Of a stretch of DNA of 64,000 bases, positions 12,714 through 27,700 are shown piece by piece. Position numbers and translations under genes: made by a program. Position 1 is the stretch's first letter. The number at the start of each line of letters is the position of its first letter. The notes beneath the pieces were generated by a model. The model was not told the DNA's origin, did not search any database, and worked only from the letters and a program-made list of their open reading frames with translations. This stretch comes from Atopsyche davidsoni (lineage: Eukaryota; Arthropoda; Insecta; Trichoptera; Hydrobiosidae): positions 7,006,001 to 7,070,000 of the forward strand of contig JAILWY010000001.1 in the NCBI GenBank assembly GCA_022113835.1, read 5' to 3'.

Positions 12714-15700
12714 GTACGTAGAAATTATTTACACTTCAATACGACCCGAAGGCTTTGCTTCTTCTTCTTCATCAAGTGCCTCTCCTCAGAGGAAGTTGGC
12801 GACCATTTCACTGAGTATACTACTCACGCATGCTGGGCCAGCGTTCGTGGTTTTCTAAGGGGATAATAGTGTAGTGGGTCCCTGGGTCCTTCTACACCGA
12901 AGTTTTATTATAAGAATAGCATTATTATAAATCCTTTTGTTACAAAGCTCTGGTGTTTAGATACAATACTCCTTACAATAGCCTGAGCCCCCTCCCCCCC
13001 CCCCATCTAAACAAGTTACTTCCAGAGCACATCCCTCCACAATCATTATATATCTACTACTTCATTACCGATTCTTTACAAACGCTTAGGGTACAGAATG
13101 GCAGCCATGAACAAGCAACAGAATGGAGAGAGCGGGGAGGCTTTACTTGACTTTTTTTTACTCAATTAGTATGGTTTTAGATATATTCATATTATGACAC
13201 ATTGGTTATTTACACTGTGCGTTTAATAACAATTAAAATACGTAGGGCATGAAAGCAGTGAATGTGGTCCAAAATTTTAAAATAAATCTAAATATTAATA
13301 TCGTTAATTTTAATCGACACAACGCTCATGTGTAATATTTTCTGAGTTAAGCAAATATTTACAGCGGTTTAATAAATATCAACTGCTTGCTTCAGACGAT
13401 TTCGAAAACATTTTTACAGCAATCTTATTATACTTAATAGTGTCTATCTTTAGGCGAAACCAGTCGTGATATAAGAAATAAATATTCGTGTGGAGTTTAA
13501 ATATTTAATAACCCGTCGGTTCATTAGGTACCTACGGAGGCAACGAATATAACGTAAAAATATGTTTTCAATTTTAAAATATGGTAAGCCGCACGTAACG
13601 CGGTGTTTGGCTAAGGAAATTAACAATTAAAAGTTGTTTACATTTCCTTCAATAATACAAGTAACCAGTTCACCGATTAAAATGGTCATTTCCTTCAATA
13701 TCTACGTTGCATAATGTCGGAATATTTTTAAAACATGATATTTAAACATGTGGATTTCTATTAACAGATTTCTAAAAGTAATTACCAAACTTGAATCAAT
13801 CAGCACACCTGAATATAAATACTCACTATGCTTTACTCGATTCGTTATGGGCATATGTAAATATGGTGGCTCTCAAAAGGCTCTACTCATTTAGATGAGA
13901 CTCGGGTTGACGGCGGATATTCAGCAGTAGTGGATAAATATCCACGCATGTATAGAAATAAAACGCAAAAGGAGAATGTTGCCCCTTTCTTCTACTGGGA
14001 ATGTGGTCTGCACTTTTACAATGAATTCTCAACAACTGGTTTCACAAGCCTGATTCATTTTCTCGATGAAATTGTCTGCCACCGAGTCCAATACTTACCC
14101 CGCTTTGTGTGCCAAAGCCTTATTCGTGAATTCGAGCGTAGGTACGTTATTTTACTTTCATGTTCACCCATTATTGGTACACTTTCAATTAATTTTATGA
14201 TCTACTTTTCTTTTGACTGGTTTTTTTCTCTCATGGCGTATCGTTTATCGATACTCTTCCAATAAGTACAGTATCTAATGGAATCTATTACACTCCCACT
14301 TAGATGAGAAATCAATCATTACTTATACCAATAAATTCAAAAGCAAAATTATATTTTTTTACTCCGACTAAGTATTAGTGAACGTTGGACACTCACTGAC
14401 GACAATTATAATTATTAGTAATGCGACAGACATTACAGCTTTTTTAAAAAATAGAAAGTGAATAATTTGAATAACTTTAAAAAAAAACGGTGAAATAATT
14501 AATTTTCTAAATCATCTTGAGAGCCTATCTGATTTAACAAAATGAGGTGTGGATATTATCTTGCTATTTTATTATTTAATAAATAGAGCTTATCCGACTG
14601 TTTGTTTGAATTTAACATATCATATATAATCAGGAAACTGTTGCTGTTCATATTTTCTTAATTCGATGACCACTTCTCGAAAATTAATAGATTTTTTACA
14701 AAATTATGTATATAGTCGTTTCAATATTGATTTTAAAATATACCTCAGTTTTATTAAAATAAAAAGATAAATGGTGACAGAAAATATTCATTAGTGCTAA
14801 GGGGTGTTTTGAAGTCAATGACAAAACCGTTAAACTAATGAAAAACTTATCACTATAGTAAAATAATTTATTGAATAAAGTTGTAACATATGTATTTTAA
14901 AGATAAATGGGCGTTAGACTCGTCGTATATTTTGTAAGCTTGCAGAATTTGGATTTTTTCAGAATGTAGGAGTGTTCGACGGTTTAGCATGTATAATTGC
15001 CTGAGAGACAGAAGCTGGATGAGTTCCATCGGAAGTCATGTTCAGTCGTCAGCACTTTGGAGTTGAGTAAAGTCATCTCATGGTACAATAGTGACATGTG
15101 CGTCAATTAAAAAAGTGATTGTATGAACGCACAATGACAAAACTCCAATGTACAAAACATGTTTAAATGTAGTATTTTTTGTGCACGTGTCTTTGTAATT
15201 CACGTATAAAGGTATTGAATTCTGAGAAAACGACTGTAAAACGGCAACAAAACATCCATACAAAGCATCTCACTTTACACTATCACTGTCGATCATCATG
15301 CTTGACGTAGTAATATAAATAACAGCACGCGAGCGTATACAGAACAAGGCGCCCGCAGAAGTGCCGCAGACTGGTTCATTTAAACTACTTCCACTGACTT
15401 TTCAGACACTTTGCTCTATCTTTATAGACTTTTGCCCTAAGGTATACAAGTCATAGTGCTTCAAGTAGACTTTGCACCTTTTTTTTAAAGCAAATTTGTT
15501 ATTTCAGACGAAAATCAATGCACATCATGAATACACGAAATGAATTTTATTATTGATATATATTAACGATTTCATTTTAAATATATATAAATACCTCATT
15601 TACGGCACCAACTTTTTATAGGTTCAATATATAGTAAATCAGAACATACACATTATTTTAGTAAGTGGTTTAATTCATAGCGTTTTTGTTAAATTATAGA

Positions 15701-18700
15701 CATGAAGATGTGCAAAAAAATATTCAAAAATGAAGTTACATATTAATACAGAAAAAGCTGCTTCATGTGTCCTGAAAAAAAGTGTAAGGTATTTTTCTAT
15801 TCTTTTGTGTATTTCGTGAGCTGCGATGACTTTTGATCGAGGGTTCTTGGATTCGACCCTCTTCCTAACAGTTGAATCCCAAAGTTCCCAAATGAGGCTC
15901 ATTAAATGAATTGTCGGTACAAGTTGTTTTTATGCGCATAAAAAGAGTATACAGTGTGTTCAAAACACATCGCTGGCTAAACATAGATTTTAATATAATC
16001 TTGCGGTTTTTCTTGGCCAGTGAGTGACCTTGGGTGCACTGTGCGTTGTGCTATGATGATGTCGCATCAACGCTGTGAAGGCATGATTGATCCCCGCACT
16101 GGACGAGAGTGCTGGCCGGCACGAGCGGCCGACACCTGAGCGCGTGGACGGCCGCGCCGCATCAGTTCCTCCCGACAATGGATGCTTCCATTGCTGTGGT
16201 TGCATCACGGCTTCCTGCTGCTTTCGTGCCGGCTTCGCGTCAGCTCGACAGAGATGGAAGCGGAATTCGCAAACGTATTCAGGAACTTATTGCGATCCTT
16301 TCATATTAGTATTTCGTATACAATATCAGATACTCAGTGGGTTGATGGTATCCTCACAATAGGCACTGATTTTATACATATACTCTTTTTTTTGTTTAAT
16401 TGCATTTATATCAAAACACACTAAAGGCGTGGCGGGTACTATTACCCGTTTCGCGGACTGCTGTCTAATACCCTTTTGAATGTGTTTACTCTAAAAGCGG
16501 CAGAAGGTCATGTTACTCTTTAAGTTTACAGCTCGTAATGTTTGTTTAGACTCGTCAACGTTACTTCTACCAATTCTGTCCAGTGATTCTGAACAAAGTG
16601 ACAATGAAGATTATTGAACAATTTTTAGGACAAAGTGGTGTTGTTGTGGTGCCAAGTAATCCGCAAAGTGTGTATGAAGTGGTTCAACTTTTTATAGGAA
16701 ACGTTTTATTTGACTACATGCAAATCAAATAGTGTATAGACTAGATTTCACACGTGCGTAAAAACGCGAATTTTGTCCGCTACGCACATCAGTTTAGTCA
16801 ATTTGGAGTGTGTTAACTCTTTGTCATTGATTGTCTTTTAAGCAGTTTGTGTAGAGTTTATATTTTATCTCAATATGGGTATTTAATTATTCGTATGCTG
16901 CTTTCTCCCCCAGTAAAATAGGTGTCCAATAAATCAATAAATTAAAATTTTTATTTGGTTTTTATTGTGTAGTTCCTTTTGATTAGTCATAATATATCAC
17001 TCGCACCTTGACCTGAGCGCGCCTCCTACTAACCCACGTCCTACACTCTTTAGAAAATTATGCAGAAAATAATTCTTCAGAATGTAATTGAACACGAACG
17101 ACACTTAAAATCTCGTATAAGGCAGGTTTTGCTCTCCAACTGCTTGCATGTTCAGTTTAGTTCCGCCTCTGTTCAGGTTCCCTCTGCAACAGCCTCGCAT
17201 AATATTCGTAGTCAGCCCTCTTTGTGTTCTGTGGTAACGCGAACTGGTAACGTTCGCGTTACCGACTACGTGCCATTAAAACCTGTCATCGTAATAGTGA
17301 AAAGACTAATTTTCGGTTTAATATATCACATTACAATTTCAGTAGTAAAATAAACGATAAACATTTCAATCATGGGCTCTAGCGTTTCTAATAGAATAAG
17401 TTTTTTTATACTATGTGCAAGCTTATTTTCTAAGCAATATTTGTATTTATATTGTGCAGTAGTAAGGAATAGTGACATTTTTTTTTTGGTCTCAACATTT
17501 CCGTAGCTATTATAAATAAAAAGAACATCACGACTGCTTCTACACTATTCGCACTATTCTCGTATTACGTCAATTTTTGTGGTGAATTTATTAAGGCTTT
17601 AGAGATTTTACAATACATTGTAGGTGGCTGTTACTTTAGGAGACGATAGTGTTTTAGGACAAAGGCAATTTTTCAAATTGTTTGCTTCATAAATAACAGA
17701 AATAATGCTTTTAAAAGATGAACGAGGCGTTGCATCATGTTTTGGTGAGTAATGTCAATATTCATTTTGATGGCATCAGAGAGATTGTCAAGGTATATTT
17801 GGATTTTTTATTAAATATTGTACAATTCATAACAAATTTCTATATTTATACTTTAAATAATCGATATTTTATGATGTCATTATCTTGTGATTTTTATTAA
17901 GGTACTACTAAAGTCTATTGTTTGAAATTACAAACATACTTTGAGACATAGCCAAATCATATATTATTTAAGCCTGGACAATTTTAATTTATTCTATATA
18001 TGTAGTTTGTTTTTAATCGCCACATATAAATCATCATATCATTACATCTTCATTAAATATTATAATATTCGTTTTTTTACGGTATACATGAACTAATCAA
18101 ATTCATAGTAGATGTCGGCTTATACGAAGACCTTTTACGAAAATAAAATCATTAAATTACTGTCAAATAAGTTTTACCTGGAATTAAACTGAAAAATAAG
18201 TACTTGGAAGCTTATTTTTTTAGACTGATGAAAATTTTGGTTAAATTATAATCAATTTTTGGTGATACCCAATATTAAAGAAATCTGATTTACGCATTAA
18301 GTCGATACAACTAAAAATAACGTATGTATTTAATTTTTAATTAGTAATCTACAACTTTTTTGATAATGATTAAGAACATTTTTTTAAATATTGAAAATTG
18401 ATTAAAGAAACTCTTAGAAAAATATATCAACGTGATAATTAAATACAACTTTTTTATTTAATATTTTTTTATTTTTTTATTATTTTATTTTTTTATTGTT
18501 TCTTTATTAACAATAAAAAGTTTTGAGCCCACGGGTGTGATCATAAATTTTTGAATTCTTGAGATATTTTATTGTTACAATTGCAAATGTTTTTTGTGAA
18601 TATGAATTCAATTAAAATGTGACTAATTGCTGCATAAATTAAAATAAAAAAAGTGTCTGTTGCTTTCAGATAGAATAAGAATGTCAATTCCAATTATTCA

Positions 18701-21700
18701 TGATCTGCACAGAATTAAAATACTCTTTGTATCCGAGAATTTGTTGGAATATCATCATTATCCGCCTTACGCTTGTAGAGGTGGGATAGCTGAGACAGCG
18801 CTATGGAAGCACCACACGTGGGAGTGAGACATCCTACAACCACTCTCCATGCATTTGCATTAAAATCGCGATTGTTCAGAGCAGAATCACATTGTCTCTG
18901 AAACACCTCCGGGGAATAAATGTAATTCAACCTGTCATTATATAACAGATTCTGTAATTTAGATACATATAGATGTTGTTTTCAGATTATACCCCTTTTA
19001 TTCCAGTAATGTTTACTTAGATGATCCTACGTATTTATTATCATAATTTTTCGTGTATTAAATCCCACACAGACGTTACCACTTACGAATCAGTGTGAAA
19101 AATATAAGGTGCGTTGTAAGCGTTGGAAGTAATAAAGAGTTGCTTAATTTTTTGATAATCTAAAATAAATGTTAATTTTTTTTACAGTACGAAACATTAC
19201 GAAATGCTGTGTTTCTTGTTTCATTGTTTTTGTCTTGCGGGTACCCTCTAACTAAAAGTCAATATTCTCCGTATAATTTATTGACTAAACATATATAATG
19301 CAAATGTTCAACATCGCGTGTCATATTCTCGAAAGTCTTGCAGGCACCTCAAATATTACGGAAATACTGAGAATGTTTATAAAAATATTCACATATTTAT
19401 ATGTGGCGTTTACACGAGATAATGTAAACCAGCAAAAAAAACAATTGTATCGAGTGGTTTCGTTTTAGAAAGCAACCACGATTTGCCTACAATTACCGTC
19501 GAATTAAATTCTCATAGACGATAGAATAACAACCGTCCAAAGTATCTCAAATATGTTTAAACTGATGAAATTTAGGAAATTATACATTTTATTGTATTTT
19601 GTGGCAAAGCCTTACCTAATATTTTATGGCTTACAATAAGCACCTAAGAAATAAACTTATTCGGACAAGCCGGGCTGTTGCAATTACCTTCTACATTTTA
19701 TTAAATCACTGGTATTTTATTACCGGATCTGCTTTGTATTTTAAATTTCTTATCTGAGCTTTGAGAGTAATATACCAATATTGACCGGTTATATAATCAT
19801 TTTCCTACTGCTTCGTGGATGTCGTTAGGAGAGCTGTCGATTCGCCAGAGAAGAGTAGATGAATCTAAATGTACAGACCTTGGTATCTAAAGTCACTCAT
19901 TTTTTATTTAATTCCAAATTATCCTAACTATCAATATTAAAATTATTCTATTTATTTTTTCATGAATAAGTTTTACTAGATCGTTGTGTACGCTTGAATG
20001 AATTGAACACCTGTGCTAAAGTTTAAGTATAAACTATCATTCGCTTGGAAACGATCGCGTTTTTAACAGATTAATTGGATTAAAAATATATTTTAGTGTC
20101 CCACCTGTGTTTTGAAGAGAATTTTTCGAGAATTTTCCTCGTCGTTTTATGTGTGAATCGATTACCTGAAAAAAATATCGTATGCTGGGGTAAGTGTTTC
20201 TACAATTTTGTTTGCATTTCAATAAGTATCATCTCCTACCTTTGATTAGCAAAGATTATTGACAAAATTTCTGAAATTAGTTGAACAGCTATAATCGTTA
20301 TATTAAATATTTAAGCACTCTGCACTGCATTGTTTTAATTTAATAAGCTATAATATTTTTAAATATATTTTTCGCTCGTTATTTTTCATGAAATAACGAC
20401 AAGTAAAAATGTGGAACAGTTATTGTTTTTTTTAATTTAAAAATAATATTTATACAATGAATATCTCATGTAGTGTCACAATTAACCTCAGTATTTAATT
20501 CAGCGCTCATGCTTTATAGACACAGCCTTCTCGATTCAATAGGGTTGCTCAAGCCTTTGTAACATTTTAATGGAGGCAGAATCGGTCAGGTCGCAGGCTG
20601 TCGAGAGTTTCGCCACTTGCTACTGCTGTCTCCGCAGCGAAACAATCCCTCGCCGACGGTATTTATTAATTTGACTAAAACAAATTACTTTATTTCTAAT
20701 CACCCTATAATGCTAGTATAACATTGCAAAACTCACGACAAACTGCGAGATGATGAGATAAAACTATTTTTATTGCCATTATGTTATTAAAAGCGAAATA
20801 TCATTATTTGCCGCATAATTAAATTCAATTTCGTGACTAGGCTTTTTAAAAATATTCAAGTTTTTTTTATTGATTGTTGTTGTCGTGAAAATAACTAATA
20901 AAATAAACGTGTGATGCATGCACACATATATGTACATTTATAACCTTGTACCTTTTAACAGTAGACATGCTTTCACGTTATGATATAAGATAATCACATT
21001 AAAAAGGGGAAGAGTATCATTAGAGTGGGCGGTAATAAATCCTACGATAACAAGGTCTCTGCTAAATTGATGACATCCGTAAATTAAATTAAATTGCGTG
21101 TATTGTCATGTTCGGAACAGTATGGGAAACATAACCAAACAAAATCTACTCAAAATTTTATTACTAAATAAATAATACCATTGTCTGGGCACTGTCACGT
21201 AAGCGATGTATATTTTTCTTCCCGTCTGGCAGATAATCAATGCGGTTACAAAACATCACGCATATCAGAATTAAAATCGTATGCAATAATATAGATGCAT
21301 TTAATATCTCATTGTCAAGTTTAAGCGATTGTAGTTTTTCGATGCTAATGGTTTAGATGTCTAGACAGGTGTATTGACCCAAGCTTTTGAAATACAAGCG
21401 AGGGGAAAAAACCACTCAGCATCAGCAGTTTTTGCAGATACTTTTACTTCTCGCCGCTTCAAACTAGGGTCGGTCAAGGCGTCGGCGGCCTTTGCTGCAA
21501 GTTACCGTCTTTTCATCTAACTCTCCCAGCTCCTCAACCATCTCACCTCGGGCCTTATAACCTTCCTACACTTGTAGGAATAGCAAAATCGTACTGTTTT
21601 AAGTAACCCTGTAAAGCCCTTTAAATCATATATACAATGTGTAAGTGTAATATTTTTAACAAAATGGGATTGATGAAAATTTAGGTGTACTATATTTATC

Positions 21701-24700
21701 AATTCAAAGTATTTTTTTGTGGAATTTTCCGAATATACTATAAAAATAACGTTCAAAGTTCTTTGGCACCGTTCCACTATGTTTCCTGTGGAATTTCTTT
21801 CTTATAGATTTGGCTCTTAACTTCTTTATCCCAATATCTTTTCAAACACAATTCTTTTCAACCTAGAAAATAAATTCATTTATTTTAAAACAGATGACTG
21901 AGCTTATAATTATAACTTCTAATCATTTCTTTTATTTTCAAGCGTAACATTATCCATTCTCATTGCAGCATCTTTGTCGTATATGAAGTCATTAAAACTT
22001 AAAAAAATTAAATTTCTACATTTTTTTATTTGTCTTGTAGTAAATTTTAAATAGTTCTTATGGCTATGTTTTTAATACAGTATGTGGCTATCCCCTGATC
22101 CACAGAATGTGGGGGAAACAAGGTGTGGCTTAGGTGGTAGCGTTAATGTTTTTTTTATTTTCGTTATTGAGCTATGTAGGGAAAATGTTTTGTGGCATTT
22201 AATATACAAAACTAAGATGTCTAGTCCAGAGTACTAGTTCAAGATAGGATTATTGCAAAAAATCTAAGAAGAATTAGCAGTTTTTTTTTCTGTACAAATA
22301 ATTTAAGCTCAGAGATAACGCTGTGATGACTTTACAACGACGACGCTAGAATTGAATTGCATAATTATTTCTTTATGGCTCTAAACGTGGTTGATTGTAC
22401 ATAACAATTGCACAAGTCGTGAACGAAACTCAGATACTACGATAAACATTATATAAATATATTCTGGCAAAATTAACGTCAACTGTCTGCCTGATGTTCA
22501 CTTGATGATGTTACGCAATTACTAATTACTATGTAACGTAAGATTGCGAGAAAACGATCTAATAAAAAAGTTTTGAAAGAATGGTATTTAAACGAATGAT
22601 GTCTAAAGTATCTCCTTGAGAAAACACAATATCTTCCGATGTCTTATGCTTTAAAAAATTCCTTTACCTCTGTGTAAAAAAAAACTCACACACACATACA
22701 GAGACTTGTTAATTTCACACGTAAGCGAAAAATAAATAAAAAGTGATCTCTAGAGTTGAAATAAAGACTTATTGGAATGCTTCAAAAAATTAAACAATTT
22801 AAGACAGGTGAGTAAAAAAAAAAACACCTGTATGAGTCCTTTTGAATACCCAAACACGCATATATAAATTGAGTTTTAAGATATTATCTGGTGACTAGCT
22901 TGACTGAAATCTGAAAAACTGTTTTTGCATTTATCATGCTAAATTTAATTAAAATACCTGATTTAAATTTGTAATCGCAGTTGAATTATAAATTTACATG
23001 TTGAGATTAGCCGAGCAGAGCTATCTCGGATGTTGCAAGGAATGATTTAAAAGTCTACCTACACATTTATCATAAACATTTCTTACGTGAAGGTAGCACT
23101 TAATAACAACGATTACCGATTGGTGCCATTCCTAAATACATATAATTTGTACTTGAGTAGATGTAAATAAATACATTATGCATATTAGTTTTTTTGCGTA
23201 TTACATATTTATGAAACGTATAAAAATACAATGTCATTAATAGTATAAATTATTTGCAGACTTACACCCTTGGGTCAAGAATATATTAAATGTTTCTACT
23301 GTCTAAAAATACCACCTACCTTGATGGGAATTTTGTATGAAATATAAGTATAGTTGTAATGTAAGATACAGTTAAATTTATTTTAAAAATAACTAATCTT
23401 ACAGTAATTACTCAAAATATTTCATAAATAAAAACTTACATTTCTTAGAAGAAAATACAGTCATTTAAATATGATTGTTTTTCCACGTTTTTTTAGTTTC
23501 CATTTATAGTTTATGCCTATTATGGTAGTCATAATAAGAGCTATATTTTACTATAGTTTTAAATGTAAAATACTATTGCAATTATGTGACAATTATAAAA
23601 ATTATCGACAGTTGAAAAGAAATGGCGTTGCTACAACTCGCAGGTATTTTTAAGTCACAGCATTAGTCTGGAATGTTCGGTGATCTCTGAGGTATGCTTG
23701 ATTTTTTTATCTGTTCAAGTATACAGGTGTTTCAAAACTTATCGTTAACTAAGTATCACATCTATACTACAAACCGTATCAAATTCAAATTTAAAAAAAA
23801 ACTCCATACATTCAGATATCTGCAAATTGTCGACACATTAGCATCATTTTGAATAATTATAATTTTTCAAATATATTTATAGCCGGCATGCGGCTATATT
23901 AAACTATATCAAAGATTGCTTCAAAAAATCGAAGCTAAAAAATCAATTCATGTGTTATTTATATAATTGTTTTCAAATACGTTTTACAGAGTTATTTTTG
24001 GTATTTTGCAATTTCACAGATTTACATAGTAAAATAAATCACAAGTTTAAAAGGATCTAACCATTTAAAAGAGTTATCAAGTCTCTGATAAAATCTTATG
24101 AAAAATATGTGGGGGGAAAAATAAAGACATTCTTTTGAAAAATATAGTATTAGTTTTGTTTTTTCAGTTACTAGTTATTTGCGTTTTGTCGTGTAGTTCA
24201 ATATGAACATGTAGCATGTTTCCAGATGAGATCGCCGTTTAGTTCTGCGGCCAGTTGCAGAGCTGATCGGGTATCATTCGCCACACACGAGCGGAGTGGC
24301 TGACCGCCCGGAGGGGCAAACCCCCGGGGCTGCACCCCTCCCCCGGGGCTGCACCCCTCCAGGGCTGCACCCCTCCAGGGCTGCACCCCTTTGGGCGGAC
24401 CGACAGGTGTTGCTGCAGAGATCTTGCTTTCTTTGCGTCCGAGGGGCTCTTCTCCCGGAGTCGCAGCTCCGCTCTGCGTGAAGAAAAGTGTCATAAAAAT
24501 GAAACGTTACTCAGCCTTCATTGTTCTCGGCGTAATGTGACCGGGTGGATATTTACAAAGAATTTTAATTTGGCGTCGGTTGCCACGTTAGAAGTTAATG
24601 ATCCGCATTTTCGAAAACAAACCGACTCCGGTAGGTGAAGTGGAACTCATTGTTCTGCGATTGGCCAAATGTAGAACTGAATTATTGCGGCCGCGTGGCG

Positions 24701-27700
24701 GTTCCGACGGATAGAATTAATGTGTAAAAATAGTCAATTATTTTACAATAACGCGGCTGTTTCCTGATAAAAAAAATTCACTTTATTGGGCGAAAAATTA
24801 AATAATCTCAGTTGTTGTATTTTAACTTTCTTTTTAGAACGCTTATTCACCGGAAACAATAAGTTACGAAATCGGGCTGTTTTGCTATGGAATGCAATAA
24901 AGATAATGGATTTAACATGCTCTTTAATTTAATTTAATAATACATGCTTATTATATTATACAAACAAAGCAATAATTAGATGAACGCAATCGAAGTCAAC
25001 AACCGATACCTGATCGCTTTAAAGAAGCACCTGGTTGTTTCCAGTCGGCGAGTCGACGCTAATACAGATGCAGAGTGACATGACACGACAAAATAAACGA
25101 GAAAGTCAAATAACTCCTCACTACAGACAAATTCCACAAATAACAAGAAATTTGTTATTGTTTGCTTATTACTCCGAATAGTTTGATCTTACATAAAAAC
25201 CACGTTTTCACTTGTAAATTCCAAGAACGTGATTCGCTTTTACACTTCCGACAGTTTTGCGTCAATCGCCCGCTAAAGATAAGATCAAACTCGCAAATTA
25301 ATCCGTTCGCCGGCTAATTAGGCACATTACTCAATACTGTGAATTCAATGACGAAATCGCATCTCTCTTCTGATACAAAAGAGCCAGAGCGGAGGCGCGA
25401 GCTGCCGGCGAGGCTGGTGCTGGGATAAAAAAGAATAGAAACTCCGAAAAGTCGGCGGTGAGAACCGAGGCTCGGGGACAGCTTCTACTTTCACTGGAGG
25501 CGCCCCGGGCCGCGCGCTGCACCACTTCTGAACAGGTATTTCTTTCTCAATGTCAGCGAGATGAGACCGCAGGCCAGAGCCGCCATCTGTCAGGGCTGGG
25601 CCGGCACTTCCTGTCGCCGATCATAACAACCGAGCCGCATACAGTGCCTACTGCGAAATAATATCTTCTTCGGGTGCCTCTCCTCAGAGGAGGTTGGCGT
25701 CTATCTCACTGAGCATATACGTATGCTGAGCCAGTGTTTTAGGGAGATTAGTATAGTCCCCGGGTTCTTCTTCACCGCAGTTTTATATTCAAAGGAAAAG
25801 TCTGCGTATTGCTGCTACCCAATAGCATTACTATATAATCCCTTCTTTACAAAGCTTTGTCGTTTGGATCTGATACTCCTTCTGTAGTAGGCTGCAGAAA
25901 TAATAGCAGGACCCCCCCACATTGACAAGGTACTTCCATAGTACATCCCTCCACCTTTCATCCTTTACAAACGTTCAGGGTACAATGGCAGCCATGCACG
26001 AGTCACATAATGGGGAGAGCGGGGAGGTAATAATATATACACAAAATATTTTACTTTATACTTTTATCCATATCCTAAGGCGCTCTCGCAATCATAGAAT
26101 GAAAAGTATAATTTTTAACATCATGATTCCATAAATACTATACATTATGGTAAGGGTTATATTTTTTCTTATTAATAGAATTTTGAATGAGAAATTTTAT
26201 TTGTTAACGTTTAACGTATAACGTTTTTTAAAAGCTTGATCATTGAATCAGTAAATACAACAACCAAGTTCAAGATTATCTAATTTGTGTTATCCAATAC
26301 CTACGTTGTGTTTTTCCCTATTTAAAAATACTAGAAGCATATCAAGTTTCTATTTGGGGTAGAGCAGCAATCATATTTTGTTTGGCTTCTTGTAACATGA
26401 TATTGGCTTTGGAACTTTCTCAATGCGTCATATATTTTAATTCGTAATTTTAGAGGGTTTTCTCGATATTTCGCTCCTCGTGGATCTCGATAAGCCTGCG
26501 CGTCGGTGGCCCTGACATCCGTTCGGGCTGCGCATGAATGTGAATGTGCATATTGTGAAAAAGAAGGCTTTGACGGCTGTCCGTCTCCGAAAGTCGGGCA
26601 GGCCCCCTCTACCCCCCTCACCCCGCACCATAGATCTCTTCGGAATTCCGCGGCTCTTACGAGAAGATGCCCTTGACCGAGACCAAATTCGCCATATATA
26701 TATATATATATATATATTAATACATGCCTAGAAAATGCAAAACAGCTTGGTATTGTAATTTTACTGAAAATAAATTACGGATTATTAAACAGTTTGTCGA
26801 ATATTACAGTTACATTTCAGATTACCATTTTTTTCACGGGCAATTAATTTTTAGTGTTATCGTTAATATTGGTCTGCAGATTTAGGGTATGTATTTCAAT
26901 CCAAATTGCAAATATGTTATTTGAATGTAAAGTGAACCTCGATGCCATACAAGAAAAATACAACAGCTAAAATGTTGCTTTATGTAAATGACGTGGTTCT
27001 AAAATAATGGACTGAAAACAGCGGTTGAATTTTCAATTGTTTAGTTGAAGTTAACTGTTATTGTCTGCTGAACGATGATTTTGATTTTTCTAATGAGTTT
27101 TAAAAGTATCTTATGTCCCATAGTAATTTTAAATGCCTATTCAATTCGTTGTAGATGTGCTGCTATTAACATAAATTAAAATTTCACCTTGTTCATTGAA
27201 AAAAGAAAGCATCACACTAATATATATAGTATTCAATAAATTTGTATGTCACGTGTAACTTTTCAGGAAACAGCCTTTATCAGGCGTTTTGTACGAATTC
27301 TAGTTTTATTACAAATTTTCGTGTGAAGAGTCGTGTTAATACAGGATGATGATTGGGAAGTACTTAGATACACGAACAACGCTTAAATTTTTCACTTTCA
27401 AAAGTGATTCAAGATACGGATGTTGTTTATAGATAAATAAATTAAAAACGCTGGAAGTGGTGAAGCCTGATTTTCTTCACCGTAATTTGGATACTTAGGG
27501 CCATTAGGAGGTATTTTAATATACTCGCACAGTTTTCTTTGCACAATTGGCAATCCCCGGAAGCAGCTCATATCAGGTGTGCTTTTAAATTATTATTTCA
27601 TTATGCTGTGTCGGAGAAATTGGCTGCAGAGACACACGGCAAACGCGCTCCTAGCGTGTAAGTACTCCGACTGCCTGCAGCCGAGTTCCTCGTTAGCGCT

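Noticed and set aside
15830..15875. tRNA-like gggttcttggattcgaccct segment
   Set aside because: It lacks a proper A box at the right distance and cannot be folded by eye into a cloverleaf.
16087..16424. Three overlapping 66-91 residue plus-strand frames in harmonin intron 1
   Set aside because: They overlap in a GC-rich patch, none has a recognisable domain, and no splice sites frame them.
18715..18930. 71-residue minus-strand frame in intron 1 with Cys and charged residues
   Set aside because: A single short frame without a family resemblance or splice context. It could be a repeat remnant, but nothing supports a gene.
24198..24494. 98-residue minus-strand frame with Gly/Pro-rich repeats
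   Set aside because: It is created by the tandem repeat at 24321-24390. There is no family match and no splice context.
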